Positions 1 through 11,097 are shown, counted from the stretch's first letter. The stretch is 23,841 nucleotides of DNA from Phytophthora quininea (GCA_011947345.1 JAAVTG010000231.1:1-23841), one strand, 5' to 3'. A program made the numbers and translations. The notes: generated by a model from the letters alone, not told the origin.

Positions 1-1631
1 GGGATCGTAGCGAATACGTCGTCTTGCTGCAAGCTGAAAATGTTGAGGCGGTTTTCTCATTGACATAGTTTGTGGCAAGGTGCTTGACTTCGCAACTGTG
101 TCACTCATCTGCTGCATGAACTTGGGGCGCTCCATTGGCCCACCGCTGCCATTTAGGGTCATAGCACCGACGCTCTCCTTTGTAAATGTGTGTTTCTGGT
201 ACTTGCTGTAATTTGCTGTGAGTGCTCGCGCCATGGCTGGCGGCATCGTCGCGCTGCCGTGCTTTGGAGCATATAGACGCAGGTCGTCCTCCAGCTGTAG
301 CTCATCCGCATCGGCAACAGTGTGGTTCCGATCTGAGGGCGAGCAAAAGCTGTTTTCGATGCGCAGCCAATCGATTTCACGGACAATATTGTGCAGCGTC
401 TTGACGCGTTTAAGTTCCGCCTCGCGCGAGAAATCGCGCACTGAATCTCGTAACCTGGAAATGGGAGAAAGCGTCACGTGGTAGTGTCCAGCATCCATAT
501 TGTCCAGAATCAACACCGTGATGACGTTGTTGTTGCTGCGCTTCTGCTGTTGGATCGACGCCTTTAAAATCTTACTCACGGGCAGCGTGTGTACGTCTTC
601 ATGCAGTAACCCTCTCACCCGTCGATACGGCACAAACCAAATGCGGTAGTTCGTCAGCACCAGCGTCGCCAATACGCCTTGATTCGACTCGTTCACATGG
701 AACGTCACTGTCACTTCCTCCACCATGTGAAGGAGCTTCTCGTGCCAAGGAAACAATGTATCCTTCGGCGTTCCTGCTTGTAAAGCCGACAGTTCATCCT
801 GTCTTACAGCAACATCCGGATGCCAACTTCTCGGTAAATGACAATAAGCCTGTTCGAATCTCGGGTTCTGGGGCAGAAACACTTCCTGGATGCTGGTCCC
901 GTACGGTTGATTGGCCAGGTACTTGAGATCTCTCTTCGTACTGTACACTGACCAATACTCTCCCTGTGCAGCGACGCCCTTGACCAGTCTGCACCAGAAG
1001 AAGACTGGTTTGATATCCATCTTATCCGCCTTGAATGGGAGGTCTGAGGACGCCACTGACGCTGCAGAGGCTCTGGTCTTGGTGTCTGTCTGTAGATACC
1101 CCCACTGGAGTTGAGCGACCGTGAGCGGCGCTGCATCTCCATGTGGGCATTGGACGTTTTCAGTAGTTTACTATCGCTGCCGTTCGAGTTGTATACTGCT
1201 TTAGCTGCGTCTAGTCGCTTCTGCTGGTGCTGGGCCACGAGCTCGCGCCACTCTGGGAAGGGTACACGCAGAGAGCCCAGCAGATCGTTGGTGGACAGGT
1301 CGTCCTTGTCCAGGATCTCCAGCTCCACATCCAGCGCGCCGGCATGCACCAGAGTGATGGTCACTTCAAAGTCCCAGCGCGGGTTGAGCGAGCGCTTGAC
1401 GCGGGGCGACGTGGCCACTTCCTTGCCGTCGTACCAGACGCGCACGAACGGGTCGCTCTTGCCGTTGAGGTCGGCGGCGGCCAGCGCCTCGGCGCGGACG
1501 ATCTGGAGACGCATCGGAGGACGGACGGAGCACGGCGACGGCTCGAGTGCGCACTCGAAGGCGAAGTGATCGTTTTTGGACAAAAGGCAGGTATGCTTGT
1601 TAAAAGGACGTAAGGCCATGACGGTTGCCAT
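1..1631 (-). CDS. C2-GRAM domain protein, probable myotubularin-type phosphoinositide phosphatase (5' part)
   Basis: The gene runs off the left edge, so only about 544 N-terminal residues are present. Residues about 40-125 form a C2 domain: the DLNGKSDPFVRVW block, then SLNPRWDF, then an acidic DKDDLSTNDLLG loop, typical of Ca2+/phospholipid binding. Residues about 300-400 resemble a GRAM/PH-like domain, with the hallmark LTNYRIWFVPYRR strand and a following LPVSKI strand. The last visible residues, RIRYDP, resemble the YDP that follows the GRAM domain in myotubularins, so a PI3P/PI(3,5)P2 phosphatase domain probably lies outside the window; this is inference. ATG at 1631 was chosen because an Inr-like element lies about 25 nt upstream; ATG at 1514, right at the C2 domain, is an alternative. 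The C2 frame and the GRAM frame differ by one base. Adding one base to the C run at 1099-1103 (G run on the coding strand) joins them, so a sequencing error is likely. An alternative reading is a non-catalytic C2-GRAM protein. Confidence 0.72.
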
Positions 1632-1963
1632 TCTTTTCAGTATTAAGTGCCTCGATAAAGAATGACTACTGAACTTTCTGACGATCTGGCGTGCGGCTGT
1701 ACGAGGGCTGGTAATAAATCCGCACGAGGGTTGCGCCGAGGGGAAATCGTCACGGCAATGCAGTCTTGTTGGTCGAGCCACACGCTGGTAGTGGCCCTGC
1801 TGGCTATTGGAATGAATCCATCCAGCAGCGCACTTCCGCCAAAGTAGCTTGTTATCGGAGACAAGACTGATACCTCGAAAGGTCGCGATCATACAAACAC
1901 CGAGCCAACCATCGTTCGATTGCAAAATGTATCCATTTCGCACAGGTACCACTTCAACTTCTT
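1632..1963. other. Intergenic spacer between CFAP61 3' end and C2-GRAM gene
   Basis: This 332-nt stretch separates the stop of the CFAP61-like gene from the start of the C2-GRAM gene on the same strand. Apart from the Inr-like motif near 1660 no feature is recognisable. The coding frame of the downstream gene stays open through part of it, but the residues look like untranslated sequence and match no domain I know. Confidence 0.5.
1654..1667 (-). promoter_or_regulatory. Possible oomycete Inr-like initiator
   Basis: The coding strand reads AGTCATTCTTTATC, fitting the YTCANTYY core of the oomycete initiator (consensus GCTCATTYYNCAWTTT). It lies about 25-35 nt upstream of the chosen ATG of the C2-GRAM gene, a normal distance for these organisms. 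It is short and degenerate, so it only mildly supports that start. Confidence 0.35.
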
Positions 1964-4900
1964 TTACTTGTGACGTGGTCCAGAGGCCGAGCCGCTCCTG
2001 GGCAGTAAGAACATGTTGAGCACGTCTCGGTTGGCGCCGAGGAACTCGAGCACTTGGCTCTCCACCAGCCTCCTCGTGGACGGCTCCAGCGCGCTGCCGC
2101 CTCGCCCGACGCGCTCCTGCGCCAGAGCCATCGCGCCTTTCGTGTCCCCGTCTCCCGCATGAACGCCGCGGCGTCGTCTGCAATGGCTCGCACGCCGTCG
2201 TCCTTGGCCAGAAGAGTGCGGAGCTTGGCCCGGAACGTCGGGAAGCGGTCGTGATACAAGGCGCTAGCCCACGGGTGGGCGAAGAACGCCACCCAGTCGT
2301 GCACTTTACCCGCCGTGAAGGTGGCCAGCGCACTGTTGAGATACGACTCGTGCAGACCCACCAAGTTCTGCAAGTCACGTACAGGCACAGCAACGTCTCC
2401 GAGGTATTCCAGTCGATTGAGGATACCCACGTCGTCAAAGAGCAGACACGTGTATCGAAATGGTCTTCCAACTGCGGTTCCAGGACGGGAATGCCCACCG
2501 ACATCCATCTCGTCTTCACCGCCAATGAGACTGACGTCGTTGATTCGACTCGCAGTGTTGGTGGCCATCGCTTGTAGTGCCAATGTGTTGGTGAGCGAAG
2601 GGATGCTGATCTGCACGTAGTGCTTTCCGCCAAGCACGACAGCGCTGCGGACGACAGGCAGCTCCATTTCCGGCGGAGGCACCATCGCAGGTTTCCCAGA
2701 CTGACCATGGTTCTGGTTGATTGTTTCAGCAATCTCACTTTCTGCTAGCGGATCTAGTAGCTGCAACAGAGACTTTGCCAGTAACTCCCCACCTTCACGA
2801 CTGCTGTAGTTCTCGTGCAGTTTGGACGCCATGAAGCGACGAGAAAATCGACACAAAGTCCCTGCTGCGAGTACGTGCGCGTCAGTCGTGCGCATTCGCC
2901 CATCGACTACCAATCGACCGTCATACACAAGCCCGCTCTCGTTCACGGCACGGAAGATGTCTGGGTCGGCGTCATTGTGCTGGCAACACAGCAAATACTC
3001 ACATGGAAGGAGCTCATCTGCTGTGCCATCAGTTCCGTCCTCATCTCCAATGCCTCTCAACTCGAACTTCGATCCTCGTGCAGAAGTTGAGACCACACGA
3101 ACACCAACCAGTTCATCATCGTTCTCAGGAGCTGTCTCGATCGCAACGATCTTCATCGCAGCATGCAGCGCGATGTTGTTGTTAGAGTACTGCTGCTCCA
3201 TCTCGGCACGCACCACTGTGTCTTCAAACACTCCACCACCGCTGTCTTGCGATGGAGATATGTGGTGAATACGACAGCCATTTACTCCACGCCGAAGTAG
3301 CGCTTGGATCACTTGAAGGGCCAGCAACGAGCTCCCATACACGATAATTGCGCCACCTGGTTCTTGCTGGTCGCCGTCCTCGCTACCGTGAGCTTGACTC
3401 ATCGCTTCTTGCCATTCATTGTGGAACTTTTGTGCCGCTGGTAGATCGCCGAGTACGATCATTCGCTTCGGATTAACTGGAGGGTAATATGTTGCGTTTA
3501 ACGCACCACCGGCATTTCCTCTGATGTCTTCGTCCACGAAGCGTGGGAGACGTCCTAGCGACGTACAGGTGCCGTCTTGCAGCCCAGCAGTTAGTGCCAA
3601 ATAATCATACGGAAGACACGATCCATCGTGGAGAACCACAGCTTTCGCTTCACGATCGACTCGGACCATGCGACCCTCAATCACACGCACATGTGTTCGC
3701 AGACTTAGCTGGTCCAATTCCACGGCTGTGAACAAACTCTGTCGCGCAAAATCTGAAGCTCTAGGTAAGTCATCTGCATCATTTTCGCGATCGTTCATGG
3801 CTGCCACCGTGAGTCCGTGAGGAGAGATGAGGGTCAGGTTGGTGAACCGTAGATATGGCGTAGTAAGCAGCCGCGACAAACAGCTGAGCGCGGCGTCGGA
3901 AGCTCCGACCAGAACAACTCGCTGGTTGATCGTCACCTTCGGTTCTGATAGCAATCGTTTCGGCAGCACAAACAACGCGAAGGTAGCACACACTGCCTCT
4001 CGACGCACACGTTCTCGTTCATCTTTCGCGTCGTCATCAACCTCCTCTTCTCTGGTACCAGGCCGTGGCATTTTTCCGACATGGACTACTCGTCTTGGGG
4101 AGATAATACAAATTCCTGGAGCGCAACACTGAAAGAAACGTGTGCAGATCGATCCGAAGCGTTGGAGCCGGTAGGAACTTGGTAAATAAGACATGTTTTG
4201 CGGAAGTGCCGCATCAACTCAAGCAGCACGAAGCGTGAGCAAGCTGCGAAGATTGGGTTCAAGACGAGGTGCCGCACAAAGCCTGGTCTTTTGCTCGGTG
4301 GAATTCCATGCGAGCCACTCGGTCCATGTCAAAATGGTGGGGTAATAAGGTCGCAATTTCAGGCTGTCGCGCGAGAGCTGCCAAGCCTACAACTTGGCCG
4401 TTGGCTCGCACTACGAACGCAGCATGTCTCGGCGAGTCTTCTAGATCAACGTCAGCTTCTTCATAGACAGCTGAAAGTTCCTGGTCCAGAGCTTGACGAG
4501 TTTGTCGATCAAGTCCAGCCATTAACGGCGTCAACTCTGCGGCATCTTCGGACGGGCTCCCACCAGTTGGTACCAATCGATGCACCACAAGTTGAACCGG
4601 TTGAAGAACACTACGGCCGTCACTTGTTCTTGGACAGAAGAATGAAATCGCGTCGCGATGAAGCACGTAAAGCGCGTGTGTGAACGCACTCTCTGGTCGT
4701 GCCGCTACAGGCGAGAAAAATGTCAAGCAAGACGGCTCGCGTGCCTGTGTCGGTAGCGTAAGCAGACAATAATCTCGAGTCGGGAATGAGGCGAACGCTG
4801 CCACCAGTAAATCCGCCGACGAAGCTCGTTCAAAGGCGTCGTCACCCACGCAGAATAACGTGATGGCAAAGCAATTGTTACGAGCTTCAGCTTTTGTCAA

Positions 4901-7323
4901 CGTTGCAAGACTCTGTGCTCCGGTGCGTTGTAACACTCGCGTTTCAGCTTCCGCAACACGCTGGAATGAGGGAGCAACGAACGACTGGGCAATTACTGGG
5001 GCTGATTGCAAGCCATCAGCTCGGATTACTTGGACTTTGGCTTCTTGCTCCCTTCGACACGCTTCAAAAGTTGCCAGTACACCGTCGCTATGAGCATGAA
5101 ATTGTTCCAATCGAGTATGTAAAGTCTCCTCTGTATCATCGCTTCGTTGGATAACACGCCCTGCTAGCTCTGGAGGTGGCGGATTGAACTCAATGTGATA
5201 TGTTTTACCAGTCTCGGGATCCACGCGACGTCCGGCAATACGGCGGATCACTTCTTCGTCAGGTACATCCAACACCAAAACACAATCCGGTGCTGCTGCA
5301 CCGCCTTGAGCTGCTAATAGCGCCTCTGCTTGGGCTGCGGTCCGTGGGAAACCATCCAGTAACCATCCTCTACTTTCACAGTCCGGTTGTTTAATTCTTT
5401 CCAACACCACATTGACAATCAGTCCGTCAGGAACGAGCTGTCCTCCGTCCATGTAACCTTGCGCTTCCATCCCCAACGGAGACTTCTCTCGGATCGCTTG
5501 GCGTAAAATATCTCCCGTCGACAAATGAACGACGCCTAACAATGCCACGAGCTGTTCACATTGAGTGCCTTTGCCTCCAGCAGGCGGACCAGAGATGACC
5601 AACTTTGGTGGTGCCAACTCTCCGCGATTCACCAGCATTCGTAATTTCTGCGCCGTCTTGACGGAGCGAGTCTGCTCGATAATTTGTTGGGCCACTACGT
5701 GCTTGGCTTGAAGGCCGTTGACAGTGACGATTTTTGTAACTACAGCTCCTGGAGTTGGCACAGTATTGAAGGCGGACAGGACCGAGCCGAGATGCTTGTG
5801 GAATGTTGAAAGCCGTGAGCGGATAGTCGCTTCTGTGTCATCACTTCGCTGTACAAGTCGAGCTAGAACCTCTTCGTCGTTTGGCGGCGGATTAAATTCC
5901 AGGTGAAATGTCTTCCCTGTTTCAGGGTCTACACGCCGTCCGGCGATCCGGCGGACGACTTCATCGTCAGGAACTTCTAGCGCAATGACAGCGTCGGGAC
6001 AGAACCCTGCTGCTAGAAGTGCTTGGGCTTGGGTCGCAGTACGAGGAAACCCATCGAGCAGCCAGCCTCGAGTCTCGCAGTCAGGCTGTGCTAGCCGTTC
6101 TAGAACGACATCCACAATCAATTCATCCGGCACCAGCTGTCCCGAATCCATGAAGTGTTGCGCTTGAAAGCCCAAGGGCGATGCACATGCCACCGCAGCA
6201 CGTAAAAGATCGCCGGTTGATAAATGAAGAAGGTTGAAAGCGTCGACAAGCAATTCGCATTGCGTTCCTTTGCCTCCAGCTGGCGGGCCTGCGATCACAA
6301 GTCTTGGTGGAGTAATTTTCCCAGCTTGTAGAACGGAGGCGTCACCTTTGGCCAGATCGTTCAGCGAGTCAAGCGCAAAATTCTCTTGCAGTGTAGAGAC
6401 GTCCAATTGATCCGAGATCGCCACCAAACCCACAGCTCGAGTTTGACCCGCATCAGCTTTGCCGCTTACTGGATCCGGCGGGTTTGCAGTCTCCGCGATC
6501 AGACAAACATTGTGGTCGTCTTGGTCGTGGATAAGCTCGGCCAAGAAATACTCGCCGAAAGCTGAAGACACAGAGTCTGCTTGAGCTGCCAAAATCGGGT
6601 CTAGATCGTCGTGATCCTCCACTCTAGCACGACGGACATGCACCGGTGGGAAGAAGGCTGCCACCTTGGCTTGGTATACGGTGTACTGGCTAAATGTCTG
6701 CGAGTTTCTCGCGAATTGCTGCTCAAGTCGCTTCCACTCCAACTGAGCCGCTAGTGGTCCTTTCGGGGTCTTTGCGGTGAAGACCGAGTCGGTACTCGCT
6801 CGAAGAACTTGGCCAGTGCTGGCTCCGTCTCCGAAAGATCAACATCTTCGGGAAGTGCCAACAGAACACAGCGTTTGTTGACTCGTGCCGTGAAAAGAGT
6901 ATGAAGTAGGTGACGCAGCACTGGAGGTCGACTTGCTGCACCTGAAGCTGGTTGTCGTTGAGCAAAGTACGTCAGGAAGATGCAGGCTGGAATCTAGCCC
7001 ACAACTTGAGTTAGTGATTGTCAGAACGATTAACCAAGCAATCTTACCGGTGGCAATTCAAACTTGTTTTCAAGAAATGCTGGGTAGCAAGCGACCTCAG
7101 CCAATTCGCCCGGTGGAGTAGTGTCAAAAGAAGCGAATCCAAGAATTCGATCAGGCCGCGTTGGATCGGCAGCCGTCAACGCTAGGAAAGAAGTCTCGAT
7201 CACTGCACCTAGTAAGGCTCGGCCGAAGTACGCTCTACGGGCATCTTTGGTGGGCGAATCCAGCTCCAACACGCCATTCTGGTCGCGATCTGCACTACGA
7301 CGGATGAGGTACAGCTCCTCCAT
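1964..7323 (-). CDS. CFAP61: CFAP61 homologue with two inserted adenylate kinase domains
   Basis: Axonemal protein; CFAP61 is a subunit of the calmodulin- and spoke-associated complex at the base of radial spokes. Exons inferred: 7323-7048, 6993-6796 and 6742-1964, with introns of 54 and 53 nt, both phase 0. The predicted protein is about 1751 aa against about 1240 in human. The CFAP61 N-terminal GNAT-like region includes RRARVEDHDDL and GEYFLAELI. Two adenylate kinase domains follow (genomic about 6304-5663 and 5602-4973). Each has a P-loop GPPAGGKGTQ, STGD, DGFPRT and a GRRVDPETGK LID, so both look catalytically complete. CFAP61 sequence then resumes with HLVLNPIF, LSEPKVTIN, a Rossmann-like VVLVGASD segment, LTLISPHGL and ALYHDRF. 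Three one-base frame breaks need repair: near 4278-4280 (A run), 4097-4100 (G run) and 2146-2149 (C run). With them the reading frame is continuous to the TAA at 1964. A decaying gene is the less likely alternative, because conservation continues past every break. Confidence 0.85.
4973..6304 (-). other. Tandem adenylate kinase domains within CFAP61
   Basis: This segment encodes two back-to-back adenylate kinase domains, about protein residues 305-518 and 539-748, interrupting the CFAP61 homology. In human CFAP61 the same place is a low-complexity linker between the GNAT-like half and the C-terminal half. Both domains keep the P-loop lysine, the NMP-site STGD, the DGFPRT arginine and the LID arginines (RIAGRR and the later RSDDTE..R). 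They are closely similar to each other, suggesting tandem duplication of one captured domain. Confidence 0.85.
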
Positions 7324-7912
7324 TTGCAGATCTACTCGACGACTCTAGCGTAATGAAAGGTCGGTCAAGTCGAAGCGCCTTTTCAAAATGGCATCAAGGT
7401 GCTTTCCGTGATGACCACGAGACCAGTGGCATGGCATTCCCACGTAGATATCGATGTGAAGTAGATGATCGTCATTTTGTGTCGTTATCTGCTGGCGGAC
7501 GGGTCGTGTCACTTGCGTCTTCCCTGCGTTAATCGCGGTCGATTTGCGCTTCGTGGGAATGAGGAACACGACACATTATCGCAAGTGTCCTTGCTGCGCT
7601 GTCAAGCAAACATTGCTGCAGCGCACGTTCCTGGGCTTGAAACAATTGGTAGAACTCACTCTTGTTACCGAGGTATTACATGGCGCAGCTGAAACGGGGG
7701 CAGGTAATAAGATCATTTGATTCCGCCGCAGCACAAAGTGGTTGGGCTGCGCCGTCGATGGCCGAACTCGATCTCCCATCGTGTAATGTCCTCGTCTGAA
7801 CGGGCTGCATGGATCAGTGTCGCCTTTCCATCTCGGTGTGCCGCCCAGGATTCACTTCCTAATCTGTGCTCCAGCCCCTCAAGCTACAAGGAGCACGAAA
7901 CAACGTGGAAAA
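7324..7912. other. Intergenic region, divergent spacer
   Basis: This 589-nt region lies between the start of the CFAP61-like gene and the next rightward ORF, so it should hold the CFAP61 promoter. A weak TTTCATTACG initiator-like string sits at 7349-7358 on the minus strand, about 26 nt from the ATG. Small ORFs occur on both strands but none has recognisable domains or convincing composition. I see no repeats or RNA genes. Confidence 0.4.
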
Positions 7913-8446
7913 ATGGTTAACGGCAAACTGGCAGGGCTCAAGAGCACGCTGCGACCAACTACGAACGACCAAGCGACGCTCAAGGACACAAAAGTGATCT
8001 CGGTTGTGGGGCTGCACGGGGTCGACCAGGCCGTTTCGATTGAGCTGCCGAGCGACCACTACATTGTCAGATATCTGGAGCAGATCATGTCCACGGCTTC
8101 ATTCGTCGAGAGACAACAAGTCCGAGCTCCTGAGCTCGCAGTTGCTGCAGACAATTCTGCGCCTTCAAGCTTCTTGCAGGACGTCGTTGATGCCTCATTC
8201 AGTCTTGATGGGGTGCGTCGTCGACAGTACCAATCCAACTATTATGGGCATGATCATCAGCATACAGAATCGTATCGGAGCTACAGGAAGCGGTACGATG
8301 GAGCCAACGGCAGCAGTAGCTTTGTGCCGCATATGGAGAAGAGCGATGCTCGACCAAGTTCCCCGGTTATTGTGGACGATGTTCAAGAATCGCTTCCACA
8401 GTCACCGCCTACGCTCTGTCGCCCAACCCAGTTTTACCGAGTTTGA
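7913..8446 (+). CDS. Hypothetical protein, about 177 aa
   Basis: This ORF opens with ATG at 7913 (MVNGKLAGL..) in an AAAATGG context; the frame is open further upstream but that part looks non-coding. I do not recognise the family. The first 70 residues look like a folded region (KVISVVGLHGVDQAVSIELP, then IVRYLEQIM). The middle is rich in His, Tyr, Arg and Ser, and the end is rich in Pro and Ser, so it is probably disordered. No signal peptide or membrane segment is visible. The last codons may be wrong. One extra C in the CCC run near 8427-8429 would replace the present end with an alternative tail of roughly 20 residues. It could also be a chance ORF. Confidence 0.45.
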   Translation: MVNGKLAGLKSTLRPTTNDQATLKDTKVISVVGLHGVDQAVSIELPSDHYIVRYLEQIMSTASFVERQQVRAPELAVAADNSAPSSFLQDVVDASFSLDGVRRRQYQSNYYGHDHQHTESYRSYRKRYDGANGSSSFVPHMEKSDARPSSPVIVDDVQESLPQSPPTLCRPTQFYRV

Positions 8447-9174
8447 TGCAAACGCTGCACAGCTGCAGTGGTGGCAAGCTGGGAGAATTTTACTCCCATT
8501 AAATGGTTCTCGCTTGATTCGACGAGGAATAAAAACTCAAGCTCGTCTTTCGACAGCCAATGACTTTCTGGTCACCTAATTCTCTGTCGTCACTACGAGC
8601 AGGCCGCCGCTAGCAACGCAGACCCGATTGTTATGATTTCGTTCACTTCAAGCAATGGAGAAGACGTTGCAGCTAGCTTCCTGAATAAGACGGCCACCGC
8701 TGGGTCCGAGTTCGGTCCGGCGCCCAAGACAAATGTCTGTTCGGTTGGTCTGTTGTTGAAATGTTTTCGCTCATTGCACTCGAAGCAGAAATTCTCGACC
8801 ACTTTACTTGATGAAGCTCCAGCTCCAGTGCCAAATTGGAGGCACCAAAGGAAGCTGGCAAGCTGAGGCGGGGAGGCTGATCATCTCGTATGGCATGCAC
8901 GGCTGTCGCTTTCGAGTATATCTGCTTGATGGCGTCTATACATGAACTACCGGTAGAATAGTAGTCTGGAACTAACGACAAGACTGTCTGTTGCACATTT
9001 CCTCTCCTCGATAGAGTGCTTGAGTGCTTTGTCGGAGCACCTGGCTCAAGCCGCGGTCTCCAAAAGTTCCCGAGCATCAGGGCGATCGCATGACAAACCG
9101 ACCAGCATACCCAAATACCGCAACGCCACACGAAGGTCACCTCTCCCTTCAGGCGAACCACGACTCCGGTCTTG
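8447..9174. other. Intergenic region without recognisable genes
   Basis: About 730 nt separate the hypothetical ORF from the promoter of the secreted protein gene. ORFs of 70-160 codons exist on both strands, but they are Trp- and Cys-rich or low-complexity, overlap one another and show no family signature. No tRNA, repeat array or transposon terminus was seen. Confidence 0.4.
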
Positions 9175-9190
9175 GCTCACTCTCCTTTTC
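9175..9190 (+). promoter_or_regulatory. Oomycete Inr-like promoter element
   Basis: The sequence matches the oomycete initiator consensus GCTCATTYYNCAWTTT at 13 of 16 positions and is followed by a pyrimidine-rich stretch, as expected for the Inr plus flanking region. It lies 45-60 nt upstream of the ATG of the secreted Thr/Ser-rich protein, a typical distance from transcription start to start codon. Confidence 0.55.
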
Positions 9191-9234
9191 ACTTTCCAGT
9201 GCTCAAGTTCCACTACCACCTCCACCTCACCGCA

Positions 9235-9771
9235 ATGAAGTTCTTCCAGGTCCTCGTCATCGCCGCTCTTGCCTTCGCCAGCGTCAACGCCGAGACGGCT
9301 GCCACCACTCAAACGACCACCACTGGTGCCGCTGCCACAACAGCCCCGGCCGTGACGCCTGCTACCGGTGCTACCCGTGCCACCACCACCGGATCGCATC
9401 ACACTGCTGCGTCCGTGAGCCACGAGAGCCACCAGGGCCATGAAGCTGGCGCTGCGTCAAGCACGGGTGTTACCGCTACGATCGGAAGCGCTACTACCGC
9501 TTCGGCCGCGGGCGGCAGCTCCACCGGGTCGACTGCAGTTGGCACCGACAGCTCATCTACGACCACCAAGGGATCGTCGGACACCAAGGCATCGTCGGGC
9601 ACCAAGGGATCGTCGACCAAGAAGGATTCGTCTTCTACGGGCCACTCGACCATCTCGAAGGAATCGTCGTCGTCTAGAAGCGGATCTCACTCGAGCGGAG
9701 CGTCTCAGGTCACGGGTGCTATGGGCGTTGCCGCTGCTACCGTTGTCGCGGTTGGCTCGTACTTCCTGTAA
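9235..9771 (+). CDS. Secreted Thr/Ser/Ala-rich mucin-like protein, probably GPI-anchored
   Basis: A 178-aa protein with a clear signal peptide (MKFFQVLVIAALAFASVNA, cleavage probably after VNA). It is followed by about 130 residues composed almost entirely of Thr, Ser, Ala and Gly with scattered His and Lys, which should be heavily O-glycosylated. Residues around 125-145 contain degenerate short repeats of the form (K)GSS(D/T)(T)K. The C-terminus ends in a hydrophobic stretch (GVAAATVVAVGSYFL) preceded by small residues, a good GPI-anchor signal. The protein is therefore expected at the cell surface or in the wall. No Cys or RxLR motif is present, so nothing indicates a host-translocated effector. 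Codon use is strongly GC3-rich, suggesting good expression. An Inr-like promoter lies just upstream. No specific named family was recognised. Confidence 0.85.
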   Translation: MKFFQVLVIAALAFASVNAETAATTQTTTTGAAATTAPAVTPATGATRATTTGSHHTAASVSHESHQGHEAGAASSTGVTATIGSATTASAAGGSSTGSTAVGTDSSSTTTKGSSDTKASSGTKGSSTKKDSSSTGHSTISKESSSSRSGSHSSGASQVTGAMGVAAATVVAVGSYFL

Positions 9772-9921
9772 GCTGAGGGATATTTTTTTCCTTCCAGATT
9801 AATTGTCACCTGCGTTTGCAATGAAAAATCGACTTTCGTGTGTATATCTTTTTCCTTGCCTTAGTTGTTGTCAAACTACAGGCAAATAAAGGGCACGGGG
9901 CAACAACAACACAACTATATC

Positions 9922-11097
9922 CTACACGGTCAATCTAGCCACATCATCCTTCACAGGCAGAGCTCCGCCGTGGTTCATTGGAAATTCGGCAACCGCGCGG
10001 TTGTAGAGAGACTTGAACGGTTGAAACACTCCAACGTCAAGTGGCTGCAGAAAGTGGGACGTGTGGGCAGGCAACACAAAGATGTGAACGTCGTTGTCGA
10101 GGCCGTACTTGACAACATCCAAAGAGATGTGAGCGAAGTGGCCGCCGAGTACCAATAGTTGAGGCCGAACGGGTGGAAGCAGTTTGACGAACCACTTAAA
10201 CCACTGCAGGAATATATCCCGGGTGATGTTGGATGACTCTGTTGCTTGGCACATTGCATCCGCTGGTGCATTCGCCAACCAGGACATTTTCCGACGCACC
10301 CTTGCGAAGATATAAAACGGTGGCATACATTTCCCGTCTGCATTGATGCAGCCCACCATGCTCACTTCTCGCGATCAGGTGAGCGTTGCACATTGGCAGG
10401 CATGCCTATGGGGCAAATTACTCGTTCAATGCAGCTGCCTTGAGCAGTGATGCCGGTTTCATCACAATTCCACACCTGAGCAGGCTTACCCAAAAGGCCA
10501 AGCTTTGTGAGCGCCTCGGATAGATTGTTGAAGTAGTACCGCACATTTTCCTCTGTAGAGCACTCAGCACGTTTGGCGTCCAGGATACGCCCTTTGCGGT
10601 AAGATACCTCCTTGGCGTGCTTAGCCATCCAGCGCCCCTCCCACTTCATATTCGGGAAATCCGCCGGTACCTCCTTGATGCTGGTGGCTACCGCGGCCTT
10701 GTGAACAAGGATACGGAATATGGCGGTGCCGATCGACAGTCCGTGGGCAGAGCGATCAAAAATCGCCTCGAGAAGCCTTATCGGCCCCGTCGTTGATGTA
10801 CACGAGCTGAGGACCGCGGCGACAGTCGATAGGGATGTATCCACGCACCCTGCACCGAAGCGATTCCCTCTTGACGTTGTACTTCTTGGCTGCCTCGTGA
10901 ATTGGCATGCCTTGGTTTACAGCGCATACTGCTGCCATGTATAAATCTGCCGGAGAAGTGATCGAAACTAGTGACGTACGCGCAGCAGACAACCGAGCGA
11001 GCACCAACTCAAGAGCAGTCGTAAGAGAACGCAGAAGAAACGAGTTGCCCACGGAGAACGTTTGGGATTGAGGAGGAAAAACCTCAAGCAGTGCCAA
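9922..11097 (-). pseudogene. Decayed pogo/Tigger/jerky-type DDE transposase
   Basis: Three minus-strand frames together describe one transposase of the CENP-B/jerky-like DDE_1 group. At about 10968-10850 there is a psq-type helix-turn-helix (AVNQGMPIHEAAKKYNV..SLRCRVRG). Further on come VWNCDETGI with the first catalytic Asp (about 10460), the MVGCINADG block (about 10355) and LPAHTSHFLQPLDVGVFQPFK with the late catalytic Asp region (about 10040). The frame breaks twice, near 10790 (one extra base) and near 10375 (one base missing), and stops early at 9922. The second catalytic block, normally LDGHxSH, reads LGGHFAH, so the catalytic Asp is lost. The enzyme is therefore almost certainly inactive. 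I could not identify terminal inverted repeats or a TA target duplication. Confidence 0.75.

Noticed and set aside
804..2738. A single 644-aa minus-strand ORF
   Set aside because: Its first half is CFAP61 coding sequence read in the wrong frame plus the intergenic spacer, and its last part is the C2-GRAM gene past the frame break. Only about 1631-1100 is genuine coding sequence.
4086..4277. An intron joining the two CFAP61 frames near 4090-4280
   Set aside because: CFAP61 homology (HLVLNPIF and following) is continuous through the region and leaves no room for an intron; one-base losses in runs fit better.
8673..9161. A 162-aa minus-strand ORF
   Set aside because: Odd composition, no family features, and it overlaps the Inr promoter region of the secreted protein gene; judged a chance ORF.
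9235..9771. Secreted RxLR or Crinkler effector
   Set aside because: The protein has a signal peptide but no RxLR, dEER or LFLAK motif, and its C-terminus looks like a GPI-anchor signal, which indicates a surface protein.
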